Source: Owenia fusiformis (lineage: Eukaryota; Annelida; Polychaeta; Sabellida; Oweniidae). Taken from it: a stretch of 64,000 nucleotides of DNA. A program made the position numbers and the translations under genes. Shown here piece by piece: positions 25,965-38,637 of the stretch. Numbering within the stretch: the stretch's first letter is position 1; every line of letters begins with the position of its first letter. The notes beneath the pieces were generated by a model, which ran no database searches, was not told the DNA's origin, and worked only from the letters and a program-made list of their open reading frames with translations. The DNA lies in NCBI GenBank assembly GCA_903813345.2, contig CAIIXF020000008.1:27386822-27450821 (forward strand), read 5' to 3'.

Positions 25965-26850
25965 AATTACACCGACCCGAAGTCGACCCGAATTTCGGGC
26001 CAGAGGATTCGGATCGGGTACCAAACAAATACTTACCAATTTCGGTCGGTCAGAACACTCGGGAAAACCGTAAATTAACGTAAAATGGTTTATATTCAAG
26101 GCAAAAATTTCAAATTTCTAGCTGACCTATTTATTGTATACTTATGAATTAAGAATTGAAAATAATTTACGGTTCTTCCAGACCAATTACTCAGATGCGA
26201 GTTGGTAGTTACCAGTTTCGCCACCAGGTGGCTGATTCGGGGGAAATAACATGGCAGGGTATTACAAAATTCCCTTAAACTTGAATATTCATCAGTTTAA
26301 GTGGTTCATTTTTCATATTACCCTAATGTATCTGATAGTTATACAAATCAAAATATGTCCTGTAAAACAAAATATTATCTGCCCAACACAAGAAAAGATA
26401 TTTCCAATTTTGTGATTTTACAACATGGGGGCTATGGGGAATCTCCCCGACCTAGAAGTCACATTTTCAAAGAAAATTAAATTTTCAAAGTTGATAATAT
26501 AAACTCTTTTTGAAACCATATTTCTAGATGTAATTTTACATGTAGATTCCAAATATGACATCAGTTTGACTTAATTTTGAATTTTTAATGACGTAAATCA
26601 AGATTATTTCTACTCGCATCTAGGCTATTCGATGCGAAGTTTCTAGATCTATCATTTTCCTTTATCAAAGCATAATTTTCAGTAATGATTTTATTAAAAG
26701 AGGTAATATAGAACTTAGATGGTTCCACAACTAAGTCAAATTAATTTTTCTGTTTTCTTCTGACCCGACCCGAAACTACCAAACTCGCACATTTTTTTTC
26801 TGGCCTGGCCCGACCCGACCCGAAGAATATCTGACCCGGTGATTTTGATT
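25965..26850. repeat. Repeat complex with GACCC-rich flanks around an inner inverted-repeat element
   Basis: GACCCGAAGTCGACCCGAA-type sequence near 25975 and CCCGACCCGACCCGAA near 26805 enclose an inner element. The inner element runs from about 26192 (AGATGCGAGTTGGTAGTTAC) to about 26620 (complement of AGATGCGAGTAG). An internally deleted relative of the inner element lies at 52066-52203. Confidence 0.6.
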
Positions 26851-26894
26851 TTACCATCAACATTCTGATGTCTGATTAGATTCAGTCAAACGGT

Positions 26895-27132
26895 AAGGAG
26901 GATGGGCTCCCAGAGTGCAAACAGCCGCCATTTTGTTCACTTCAACATTTGAATTTTGGTCTTATTTCCGAACGAAAAATTCCAAAACTCACAAGAAATG
27001 ATCGAGACACTGGTTTATATATTTTGTTTATTTTGAATTTGTAGTCGGTTTTAATTTCAGAAAATAACGACATTTCGATGTTTTCATTGTTGGAAAATAT
27101 CGAGTTTTGATCCTGGGAGCCAATCCTCTTTG
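26895..27132. mobile_element. hAT-like MITE, copy 2, target duplication GTCAAACGGT
   Basis: Shares ends (AAGGAGGATGGGCTCCCAGA; right end read inward CAAAGAGGATTGGCTCCCAG) and interior with copy 1 at 19447, but lacks about 60 bp of it. GTCAAACGGT lies on both sides (26885-26894 and 27133-27142). The 10-bp identity is slightly longer than the 8 bp of copy 1, so exact ends are uncertain by 1-2 bases. Confidence 0.88.
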
Positions 27133-30035
27133 GTCAAACGGTGTATTACATTTTTGGGCAAATTGTGGCTCACTTTTCCTCAACGCGCCATCTTTTGAAC
27201 CTCTATGCTGTTCAAGAACTTTAGAAAATATAGATATCGATCTAGCTGGATAGTGATGTTAATAAATTTCTTTAAATTTTATACTTGAAGTCAATCCAAA
27301 AGTTGAGCTCGTAATCGAATTATGGCCAATAAATTAAGAATACGCAATAAAACATAATTATAAGTTACTTGCTATCTGATTTACTTACCGCAAACGTCGA
27401 TTCGAAATACCATTCATTGTTACGTATCTCCTCTAAATAAAGTTCAGTAAAAGGCATACAGCTTGATTATCGTGGTATAATAGCAAATAAATTCACAATT
27501 ATCATTGACTTTTGACATGACCAACATGAAGCCATTAAAATAAGTAATAAATCACCAAATACAGAAACCTTAATTGAATTCGATAGGAACAGACACACGG
27601 GCCTTGTATGTACTTTTAAAATGATATATGGCATGTCTGGTGATGTATGAAATCCCCTTGGTCATTTCGGCAAATATATTCTGGCTTAGAGCAATTAGCA
27701 CAGGGATTAAGCAATATTATATGCCATTTTATGCTCGTCATTTGAAATGAAGAACACTTTCGTATGAGCTTTGTTTCGCAAGAAGAAAAAATCTTGATTT
27801 AAATCATTAAATGATATACAAATTTAAAAGCCGAAAGTTGCATTTACGAAAACAAGGCTAGTTTCAAAATATACAAGCGGTTGGGAATTTGATCTTTAAG
27901 TGAAGCTGCTTTTGACTGATGTAAAGTCCATGTTTTTGTACTTTAAAAGTTACAGTTAGTTTAATAAATATGGATTGGGGCAGCTTTTTTCAAATAAATA
28001 TGTCGCTAAAATTGATGTATTTTAGTCGAAATTTATTACAATGTCTACAACTATCATTTGTAGAGTGACTAATTATATTAAATAGAAAAAGCGAAATATT
28101 CCAACCCATGAATAATCAATTAACCGTAACGTTATAAGTACAAAGAGTGACCTCATAATTTTTATTCAGCATCGAGACAGACATATATATTGTCTTCAAT
28201 CTCAGTAAATCACATCTTGATTCACTCATAAACAAGGAAATTGGAGCGTTATTATCAATACTTATTGATCGAGCCTCGTATTTATTAAAGGGCCCGTGTA
28301 AAGTTTAAGCCATCTTGGTTTATATTGAAATGTGATCCATTGTTTTCAAAATATGATATAAGAAACCTTTTTTAATCAATGGCTATGCAATATCTCTTAC
28401 ATTAATGCTTACATCTTAACCTATTTCATGTTGAAAAATAAGTTAAATCATATAAGCGCAAAATAGCAGTTCAAAGACAAATACAATTCATTGAATCTAA
28501 TCTATGAAAATGAAGTAAAAAAGCTTTTAGCTGCATGTAAAGAGCAATGTCATGCTGAACAAACGTTAAAATACAAACTAATGCAACTTCAAGAATTTAC
28601 GTTTACATAAACCATTTGCATAATTGACGTTTTCACAAATAAAAGCAACTAGGGTTTATAACCATTAGCCAGGCACGGAAAACAACAACTAACCAAGAAC
28701 TATAGCTAGTACTTCAATCATAATTATAGTTCGAATCCTCAATTCTAATAATTGCACTTTTCACAAATTAAGATGTATCAATAGCAATTTTTTCCATAAA
28801 GCAAATGAATTACCCTACAGTTTAAAGTTGATGAGAAATGAGGTTGACTGAGAGGATTAAACACAAAGATGAAACTGATTTAGTTGACCGATATCTTATA
28901 CTCAAATATATAAAGTGTTAGTTCACGTAAGATGTTGATTGTTACACACCAGGGCAACTTAAGTAATACTTAAAGAAAATACACTGTTGATTTATAATGA
29001 TAATACTCTACTAGATTCCACGATGGGTACGAAAAACGGTGATTGCTAAAAGTACTCTCTAGCAATACATGTAAATAGTGCAATGATAGCTTAGTACAGG
29101 TTGTTAAAGAAACGGAAACTCTTAGCCATTTTCCTCATATCTTTTTCACTTTATATAGAAAGTAACTCGCTGATATTTGGCACATGTGTACATCATTCAA
29201 TTTGCTACCAACCTACTATATTTTATGACCATCAGATTGATAGTAACAATGTTACAGCACTTTAAAGAATGTGCCCCGATGGCCACTTATTGCGATATAG
29301 GCAAACCTGCACACTTGGTCAAAATGTCCCTACCTGTGGTGATACGGCAAAGATAGAGTGTATGAGAATGACTTCAGAACAACTGTAGACGCAAAAAGTG
29401 AGATCATCGATGTCATTCAGGCCATACCTGCTGAGGAACGCATTCGGGTCATTGACAACTTTGAAGGTTTGCTTCAGCGCGATGATTGCCAAACCTGATT
29501 GTTATATATGGTATAGGGTAGGAAATTGAATCAGAATAATGTATGTGGGAAATCTCACTAAGCAAATTCTTAAAATGATACTGATATAAGGAAAATACAG
29601 GGTATAGACGTGAATACAATGATTGCTTCGTCAGTACTAGACAGCAATAAATACTGGAAATAATGCGTTGACTTGACCGAAGATGCAATGTGTGTCTGGT
29701 ACAATAATGTTGCTAGATTCAAGATAAAATGCTCGCTAACTAATTACTACCTGGTGATAAACGTTCTACAATGATGCGTTGGGCTGAGATGGAGGTATTT
29801 ATCATTTCCTTGTAATTAGCTTCTATCAGGAAGAGACAATTGACGTATAACTGAAGGAATGGAACATGCCCAATCATTACCTGTCCTCCTGAATGCCACT
29901 CAGACATTCTCGATACGATATTATCGACTTAAGGCAGACTATTTGTCTAAACTATTTACTAATTTCACATAAGTAAGATTTCTATCAAGCTTTGAATTTT
30001 TGAAGAGAGGTTTTTGACCTCTACCTGTAATTCCG

Positions 30036-30510
30036 CTGGTCAGTTTCAAGCGATGGTAATGGGCGTCTTCGCATTTAAGATGGCGGACGGGAAGTGTTGA
30101 TTTAGATATTCATTGAATTAAACCTATACTTTATAGTTGACATAGTGCTTTGATATTTGAACTAAACTTATATGACATTCAAATTCTGGAGTATGACCAA
30201 TTGCTCATATATTGGAAGTAGGCGCTACAATTCAACGATATCTTCCACCGCTTAAGGGAAGGTTACTTGGATTTTGGTTTCATGGCCCTCATCGTATCAT
30301 TCATTTCCAGTAACCTTCCCTTAAGCGGTGGAAGATATCGTTTAACGGTGGCGCCCGCGCACTATATATGAACAAATGACCATACTCCAGAGTTTCCATG
30401 TCATATAACAAGTAGTCTAATTTCGATGGAACTAAAAATATCGAAATCGACACTTACCGCCATCTTACATGCGAAGGTGACGGCCGTTACCATCGCTTGA
30501 TACTGACCAG
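30036..30510. mobile_element. 475-bp foldback element
   Basis: The ends read inward are CTGGTCAGTTTCAAGCGATG and CTGGTCAGTATCAAGCGATG. The inner arms contain GATATCTTCCACCGCTTAAG, paired with its complement at about 30319-30345. The loop is about 30270-30300. I could not find a convincing target duplication. Confidence 0.85.
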
Positions 30511-31923
30511 TGAACTCGTTCTGGTCTGAATATCATTTCTAAGGTAAACAGACTGATATTCTTGGGTCATGAACTGTTCAAATCTGGTTTTCTTGAGATA
30601 AGATTATGAGGCCCGCCTGTGAAGACCGTAACAGTTACAGCAATATTATCTGTCAAAAGATACAAATTACCTGGCGGTTTCACCTCTACAGGGAGAACTT
30701 TATTTGTTGGTATACACAATGATAGGGAATCATAAAATACATCCATCAAATTACAGGTATCTTGTCAGTGGCGTAGAGTGGGTATTTTGTGAGTGTACGC
30801 CACAGGTAATCGAACCGAACGAGCTCTGAGGGGGGCGGGGTTGGAGGTTCTCTCCCCGCAAGAAAATTTGAAAATGAGATTGCATTTGAAGCGTTCTGGG
30901 TCGTTTTAAAATACGAAATTCCGAATAAATAGATTAATAAAATGTAGAATATCCAGTATTTTTAAAGTGAGGAGCAATTCAATATAAAAAATTAACTTTT
31001 CTCTTTTTGAGAGTACGCCAAGGCGTTTTATGCTTATATGACGCTACGACATTGCTTGTGATGAGGATCTGGTTTACGGTATTTGAATATAAACTTGTGT
31101 TTTGAAAACAACAAAGTGACATGTTTTTAAATATCCATTTCGAAAAAACAAAATAATTCAATGATGAAGATAATCCTTACGTTTTGAAGGTTTTTTATTA
31201 GGATACCGACTTATTAACTTGAATTTGAAGTGAGCATATAGCCAGACAAATGTTAATGGAATTGTATAAGACTAGTATGATAAAAAATATCATTTGTTTT
31301 CAACTCTGAATTATGTTTTACCAGTCACAAAGGAACAGTAAATTTCTTGAAATGTTTATACTGCTCAAATAGAAATGCTTTCATCTTGTTATTTATGCAT
31401 TTAGAGTTGCATAGAGTTCATTTCAATTGGAAATGAATGACTATAAAATTAATCTAATGTTATCTTTTGAAGGGAACATCATTGGACAACAATTTATCGC
31501 TTGCCGTTCTCTGTTAATATTGGCATATGGGGTTAAAGTCATGGTAAGAGACCATATGATTGAGTGGTTCTGCCGACTTGATGTATCAATTTCAAGATAT
31601 AATCAGATTCTTCCATTAAGCACAGGCCTGATAGGGACATTATCAAGGCAAAGTGTTACCAAACAACATGTTTTTAATAACATCTATTTCTTTTTAGTTG
31701 TTGGGGGTCGGGCTAAACTGACAACGAGGCTAGAAACAATGTCATCGTCATCTTAATGTTAACAATGAACATGTCATTCAATTGCAAACAAAAGAAGATC
31801 CATTTCAATAACATGGGAAGCGTTTGAGAAAAAGTCAAATATTTCAAAATTGAGTAACTTAAACTGAATGATCCCATATTTATTGACTAGTAAAGTTCAT
31901 ATGACAAAATTTACTATAATTTA

Positions 31924-32152
31924 CAGGGGCGTAGCCAGCAAATGTCAAGGGGTGCGATTTTGGGTTTGCATCACTTCAAATTGAGCTCCGAAAATGGGAG
32001 GTACTTTCCATCGTATATGGTGCATACTTTAGGCATTTCAGACTTTAATTTAATTTGTTAATGTTTTTTTAACAAATTTTAAAAAAGATTCTTCATTTTT
32101 GTTAGGGTGGGGGAGGGGCGATTGCACCCCGCACCCCCTGACTACGCCCATG
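31924..32152. mobile_element. Inverted-repeat element, CA...TG ends, 5-bp duplication ATTTA/ATTGA
   Basis: The ends read inward are CAGGGGCGTAGCCAGC and CATGGGCGTAGTCAGG. The flanks are ATTTA (31919-31923) and ATTGA (32153-32157), one mismatch. The interior shows GGGGTGCGATTTTGGG and GCACCCCGCACCCCC. Same family as 7119-7338 and 50094-50373. Confidence 0.8.
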
Positions 32153-35100
32153 ATTGAAACGCATTTCCTTTCAAAAACATAGAATGAAGACGATATTTCA
32201 CTACTGCAACCTAACAAAAACTACAAAGCCACTGATATTCCAAGATAATAATCTTAAACATCGCGAAGTAGTTTGATTAACTAAGTCAGAACATATCTCA
32301 AAAGGCTATTCTTAACCTGTCTACCTTGGCTGGACCTTTATCTGATATATACACAGAGATAATTGAAGATGCGGGTAATGAAGACCAAGTTGATTCCGAT
32401 AACGGCAATCAAGCTTAGTATTACATTTTCATTTTGTTGAATCTAGAATAGTGTTTGGCTTAGTGTTTTCTGAGTAACGAGAAAACAGTTGGTAGTTTGA
32501 AATCAGAATCGATCTCGTAATGTGGAATTTGTTTGTGTAATTTTACGTCTGGAACAACTAATAATGTATTCAAGCGGAGTAGTATATGTTGTTGCACCTG
32601 TTGAGTGAATGCCAAAGCATTGACCAGTCGGATCCAACAGAGATTTAATTCACAAAGTGTTAAAAGAAACTCGGCACAATTGTCTATGTAGCATGAATGA
32701 TTGGCAGCGCCCTTGCCATTTGGCAGAAACATAAAATAATACATGTCACGCCAAGTTTGAAAAATCCAAAGAATTCAGAGAAACGGTAAACATGATGTGG
32801 AGCGGTCGTGATTATAGTGACCGATCAGTAGAAAGGTGTTAACGTAACAGATAGTGCGTAACTGTATCAGTAGAAACGTTTCTCTTCATTACCTACATCC
32901 AGATAAACTATCTAAGATCATTTAGTCTTATGATTCTCGCGTTGAGAACATTCGCTCGTTTATATTTAATAACAAATACGTCAAACATAGTTTCTAATAC
33001 GTGACAAACATCCATTTAATTGCGTATTGAATCGCAAGTCAATTTGGAAAATACATTGATAAACGTAAATTCGATTTCCTCTCTGAAGTTGCTCAAACCT
33101 TATCGTGTACACAATATTGGATGTTAAAGAGGCACAAGGGAACATTAAAGGGTCTCTCAGATATTAGCAGTATATAGATCAGAGCTGGCATTTTCCTGAA
33201 AATGAACAACTAATTATGATTTCATTTCTCCGCCTTCAGTAGGCGCTAGGGATGAACATTTTTGCAACAAGGTACATTCGTTTTACAATCATCTTGTGAA
33301 TTATGGAAAACAATTCATTTGAAGTCGTATCGATGATTATTAATAATGTAAGAGGTATTTCCTAATTCCTACTAAATATAAACACAATAAAGAAATAATA
33401 GATAGTCTATAAAATAAATCAAAATTACTGAAAGAAAACTTATATTTAGAAACGAGCCGGGAAACGAACGAACGTCATTTCTGAGGTGTTTTGTCGCTAT
33501 GTGTACATTTAGCTGAGAATTCTAATCATTTACAACTTACTGTAATTAACACATTTTTCACATTTCTCGAGTGCTTCCCGTTAATTTCCTAAATGCAACT
33601 TCTGTGTACGTCAAACAAATCATTCACGCATGTAACGAGCGTTGCAACAATAGTTACGCCTTTTAAATCACATCACACGTTTGGAGATGAGAATACAAGT
33701 ACGCCGTGACATTCAGTGGGTGATTCGCTTCCGTATGCTCATTGCTTCGTTTCTTTGATAGAGAGCCCCGGCCAACGCTCGGTACCTCGGGCTGGCTAGA
33801 TGAATGGTTTCGATAATATAGGTGGAATACTTTACGAAGTGAACAACAAATGTTTAAACATCATTCATCACGGTGTCCATGTAAAATACGATGCCAAAAG
33901 AATAAAAATTGATGATATGAGAACAAAAAGACTTTTCGGACATCCTCATGCAGGTAGAATTTCGAGAGAATTTATGTTTATAATTAGTTGCCTTTCTACT
34001 AGATATAAAGGGGCAGCATAAAATAGCAATGTCTGATAAGAAACTAAATTAATTCAATTTGGGGGAGGGGGTTAACGCATCTTTTAGTTTACTATCCGAC
34101 ATTTTCAAAAAGAGCAATGTACGTGAATGAAATCCACAACAAAAGTTTAAAAAACTCCAGCGGAAACTTTGCGATTTCAACATTTGAAGTATCAACTTTT
34201 CGGACCTGACACTTGTGACCGACCTATTTAGCAGTTACCTGCCGTGGCACTTTTCCACTGTCTTGTTCCACTTCTGTTAGTCTCTATGGTAAAACCTAAG
34301 ATTCGAAGAAGTAACGAATCAGAAAGAACGGCCCTTTTTGACACGTGGGGGCCCTTCTTGTCCCATGACAAAACAATTTGCGATATTTCAAGGTTTTAAT
34401 ACAAATGTATTTCGTATTTCAAAGAACCAGTGTCTCTTGTTTCAATACACATGGTTTCAGCGGACACGAACCACAGTCAAATATGACAAGGCGTCAACAA
34501 TTACTGCTCCAAGGGGTCCGTCTTGCCCCGCTGTCCCACATGAGTTTTAGCTCATTTTGTAACCTTTACAACCGTGAATTCGATATAATAATGCAATTAC
34601 AAAGCAGCTCTGTGGAGCTCAGTGTTAAACACAACATCCCAATCATCTCATGGTTATATTCCAGAGGAAAGTTATTTTGAGTGGCCATATAATCTGACAT
34701 TAAAACATCTAGCTGGGGATCTGTACGTTCTGGCCAATAAGTCACTCTAAGGAAACAAATTCAATGAATAATAGTCCCAATTACAGGATCATCGTTCATG
34801 AGATATCAAAGTAAATTCAAGATGAAGTCAATGACTTTAGAACAGATAAAGCGCATCAAACCAATTTATTCGGATGTCATACGGACTGAAAACGAAAACA
34901 AAGTGTCAATTCGTTTAGTGTTGCTTTTAATATAAGAAGCATTCCATTCTGGTTATAAGTATCAATTACAAAGAATGAATAGCAGTTTTGTGAACAATTA
35001 GGCCTAATGTATTGTGAATCTATGGTGAATCAAATGATTAATAATTACGAGAAGATTTTTTTAATAAAGTCGGTTACATGTCAGGATGATGGGTATTTCA

Positions 35101-35638
35101 ATAAGTTTTCGACATTTACATATCGTGTCACTAGTGACACAATTAGCAATTAGTTCCATACTGTTCTCTCACTTCTCAAGGTCTTCCAAGTATAAATCTA
35201 GGCTTGTATTCGCGAATGCCAATAGCAGCTAGCGGCTGCCGGATTAACCTAGTGGTACAATATTGAAGGTGTTGATCATGACATGGAACCAAGTGAACAT
35301 GTCAAGTGTGTAATTCTCACACGACTTCGACCTTGAGACATATTGTAAACGGACGTGAAATTTATTAGGGGTCTTCTTAAGGACACTAATTGCAGTTCCT
35401 TTTGCACTGAGTCGGAAATTGAAGATCGCATTATAATTGCCAGAGCCATGAGAACAGCATATAAAATGTACCAAATGAAGGTTAGATCTCTCAATACTTT
35501 ATGGCACGCAATGGACTAGAATACTTTTACTTTGTAAATGTACATATTTTTCATCCTTTTTTGTTTACATATGAGTTTTATACTAGTAAATTTAATTTAT
35601 TTATATGTATATGATTAGAGTTGGCGGCAATAAAGATA

Positions 35639-36435
35639 CAGGGTGGGAAAAAACACCAATAGACACAATTGAACATGATATAAAATTGTATTTATTCTAC
35701 ATTATGCAGTATATGATACGCAATAGCTTTGAAATCAAGTCTCGTTTTAATGAGATGTTATGTAATTAGAAGATCTGTATTTTAACCATTAAAACCAACA
35801 TTTTCTTCGATTTGATGGTATATTTGAATTATGTGTTTAATTTCCTGTCAAAAACAACTTTGATTTGAACAGTTATTTATCTTTATTCTTCTAAAGTTTT
35901 CTGAAGGTCGGGCTATACCCATTGAAAAAATGCCAAATAAACTTTTAAAATTCATAAACTCTTTGAAGAATGATCACAATTTTAATGTTAAATTACAATC
36001 CGCATATATCAATCAAGATACCATATCGATACCATATAAGTTACATTCTAATGGTGTATTACGTTAATCCAAATGGAATACTTGATAGATCAAGAAATTA
36101 AGTGACTCCTGCCATATTTCTCCATATATTTTGGCACTACCAACACACATGCTGCCATCTACTTACTCATCTATATAGCAAATAGTCCATTGTTAAGATG
36201 TTATTTCTCACAATGATGGATAACATGATGGTCATAACAAAAACAAAAACATATAAACATTTTTCACACTCCTTAATTCTGCATTTAGTATAAACAGATA
36301 GAAATAAAATTTTGTAGGAAATTACAGTTTCCTTTACTGATGCATTATACGAAGTAAACTATGAACTACAGCTGAAAGAGAATTGACTTTTATAATTAAA
36401 TTTTCATTTGTGTATTGTTTTTTGCGCTCACCCTG
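35639..36435. mobile_element. Non-autonomous DNA element with CAGGGTG ends, TA flanks
   Basis: The left end is CAGGGTGGGAAAAAACACC and the right end read inward is CAGGGTGAGCGCAAAAAAC, each flanked by TA. A second CCCTGTA follows immediately at 36438-36444, so the right boundary could be 7 bp further. The interior of about 800 bp is AT-rich with no transposase frame. Confidence 0.65.
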
Positions 36436-37147
36436 TACCCTGTAAATGTGTTGTGGTTTTACCGCAGGTTACATGTATGTTGAATTTAATGGCAGAATCA
36501 AGTTTACATTGAATGTCAAAATTGCAAGCATGTGACGTATACTTATAATGCGTTCTTCGCCAGATCAAATCTCCCAAAAGATTCGTGATATAATAGGGAG
36601 GTTAAGTAAAACATGAATGTGAAATTCTTTAGTTTACCTGGAATAAAGTATGAAGTTTGGGGACTTTAAGAAAATATATATTACAAGAAACGCAATGTTG
36701 ACAAAATAGTCGAAAATTGAAACAGTCATTTGGGCATGGAAAGATTGGTTGCTGTATCTGATTCTGTCTTTAAATATCATAGATTTAGAGTAATTAAATA
36801 ATAAAACATTAAATAATATAAAACACGAGATACCGAAAATAATTATATCACACATAATTACATTCAAGTAGGATAATTTCATATGATATGGCTTATAAAA
36901 TATATCATATACATGTACTTCAAACGATATTTATTTTATAATATATTTATGTAACTCGTACGACATGTATATCCTGGATAGTCGAGACAGCAATAATCAA
37001 TTTGTTTTGTAATCTCTTATTCAATCATGATGCGATAGAAGTTAATTTCAAAATACCATTTTCTCTCACGTATCTCTGAATGTTAAGATGACTCCGACAA
37101 TGGGGCATGTGGTATTGACAGCTGAAGGAGGAGAATATGGCGACGAC

Positions 37148-37318
37148 CGAAGCCTCAGTTACATTTGCTCTACGACGGCCGTACGGCGGTCGTAGCTTCA
37201 TTAAATCGACGTAGGAAATCTACATCGTACTGCTTATTCCTACATTTCATGCTGCATATTTCTCTCGATTTTGGGAAGCTACGGCTGCCATACGATTGCC
37301 GTAGATCAAATATGACAG
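37148..37318. mobile_element. Short inverted-repeat element (ACGGCGGCCGTAG family), copy 2
   Basis: Contains CTACGACGGCCGTACGGCGG near the left and TCTCGATTTTGGGAAGCTAC then GATTGCCGTAGATC near the right, matching the copy at 23195-23350. Its right edge lies only about 25 nt from the GPCR exon 1 donor site (GT at 37345-37344), just inside the intron. Confidence 0.78.
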
Positions 37319-37345
37319 AGGCATAAGGCTCAAGCTTGAACTTAC

Positions 37346-37926
37346 CTTTCTATAGAAATGGCGACCAATGTCAGGACACTGGCGAACACAAAAACGGGCA
37401 AAACGAACGAAACGACAGAGCACATAGCATCCTCGCTGAACACGTGTAACTTACACGGGGCGACGTACTCCACGAGTTTAAGCGGCATAACGAACGCCGA
37501 TACCAGCAAGTCGCTCACAGCGAGGTTGACGATGTAGTAATTGGTGACCGTCTGCATGTGTTTATTTCGCCACACTGTCCAAATGACCATGATATTCCCG
37601 AGCACTGATAGGGTAATGATCATACTGTAGAGCACAATGAAGACAATCCTCACCCAGTCAATCTGGGTAAAGTCCTCATAGATAAAATAATCCTGTAGAC
37701 ACGGATCCACCCATGTCGAATTCGTCATATTTACAGAAGTGTTACCGTTCCCAGCTGATACATCTGCCAAACTCTCCAGACTTGCGCTAAAGTTGTTTAC
37801 TGAGGTGATTGCATCCTTTGACGTACTGCCCCCAACGCTGATTGGCTGCGCAGACGTTTTCTCTAGCTTAACAGTGAAGCTATCATTTCGCGTGAGATTG
37901 AAATTGGTATAATCCAGTGTCGTCAT
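37346..37926 (-). CDS. Class A peptide-type GPCR, coding exon 1 (N-terminus, TM1-TM3)
   Basis: First coding exon of the 682-residue receptor. The start is the first ATG (37926-37924) after an in-frame TAA in the leader; the frame continues five codons upstream but contains no ATG. Residues 1-90 form an extracellular N-terminus with several N-glycosylation sequons (for example NLT, NDS, NFS, NTS, NMT, NST) and Cys76. TM1 is about 92-115 with GN at 110-111, TM2 about 128-150 with NLAVSD, and TM3 about 166-192 starting at Cys169. The exon ends in the Arg codon of the ER-Y motif, with donor AG|GTAAGT at 37346/37345, phase 2. The TM2 phrase TVTNYYIVNLAVSD is typical of peptide receptors of the rhodopsin beta group. 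I cannot decide between TRH-, CCK- and orexin/allatotropin-receptor-like relatives without a tree. Confidence 0.93.
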
Positions 37927-37994
37927 GGTAATGGTAAACAAAATCTTCGAGATATCGGTAAATATCCACTGATCAACAGTCTGACATTTTTATC
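37927..37994 (-). promoter_or_regulatory. GPCR 5' leader with short upstream ORF; likely 3' splice site
   Basis: Read on the minus strand, a pyrimidine-rich tract TTTGTTCTTGTTTTTAG ends at 37995, a strong acceptor, so the exon probably starts at 37994 and at least one non-coding exon lies further right. The leader contains a five-codon upstream ORF including stop (37987-37973, encoding MSDC) ahead of the main ATG. Such uORFs commonly lower translation of the main frame; that effect is inferred. Confidence 0.55.
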
Positions 37995-38517
37995 CTAAAA
38001 ACAAGAACAAAGGATGAATCAATTACGATTATTGCAACTAAAGGGCGCATTATAAAAATAATAACGCTTATTGAACCGACTGGCGGATGGCATGCGAATA
38101 TAGATCCAACATTCTAATGTACTTGATTGGAGTGAACTAAACATCTTATATCAGGCCATTAATTCACACAAAACAATCCTTTACATCGCCGTGATACAGG
38201 TTAAGTGGATAAAACGCAGTAAAATAAAACTACGAAAGAAGCCATAAAATGATAATATTAATTGATACTCGGCAAAGTACTAAGACAATAAAACAAGACA
38301 TAAACTAGTAAAGCACTGGGGTCCATCATTCGTTATTAGTTGTTCTTCACGGCTTAAAAAAGTAACAGGTGAAATTAAATCAATTCTCCGTCCCTTTAAA
38401 GATGGCATGTCTGTCAAGTCCAAAAGTTACCATGGCATACGAATGGGAACATCTCTTTTTTAATTTTTGGTCATTGTTTCGGGATTTGGTAGTTTTAGCT
38501 CGACAACTAATAAATAC

Positions 38518-38637
38518 AAGGCATTAACATGCAAAATGTCACCACCTTCAATATTTGTTACAGACGCCGAACGCCGAACATTGTCCATAAAACGTTGGCG
38601 GCTATAACAATATGTCACCGCATTTGGTGGTTACATG
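38518..38637. mobile_element. Small element of the ATGTCACCACC family, copy B
   Basis: Starts AGGCATTAACATGCAAAATG with TCACCACC, has a core with GACGCCGAACGCCGAACA, and ends ATATGTCACCGC and GGTGGTTACAT. Matches copy A at 24234-24366. Confidence 0.75.

Larger units (their letters stand above)
7909..37345 (-). other. GPCR intron 1 (29.4 kb)
   Basis: Runs from the donor AG|GTAAGT (37346/37345) to the acceptor at 7909. It holds the tRNA-Leu, the SINE and many of the inverted-repeat elements listed separately. In 8290-9979, 10070-10600, 10870-11990, 12720-14100, 17500-19430, 22170-23190, 23570-24230, 24370-25950, 27150-30030, 30515-31920 and 32160-35630 I found only AT-rich sequence with short unsupported frames. 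Confidence 0.85.

Noticed and set aside
37927-37941. GPCR start five codons upstream of 37926
   Set aside because: That codon is TTG; the first in-frame ATG after the stop is at 37926.
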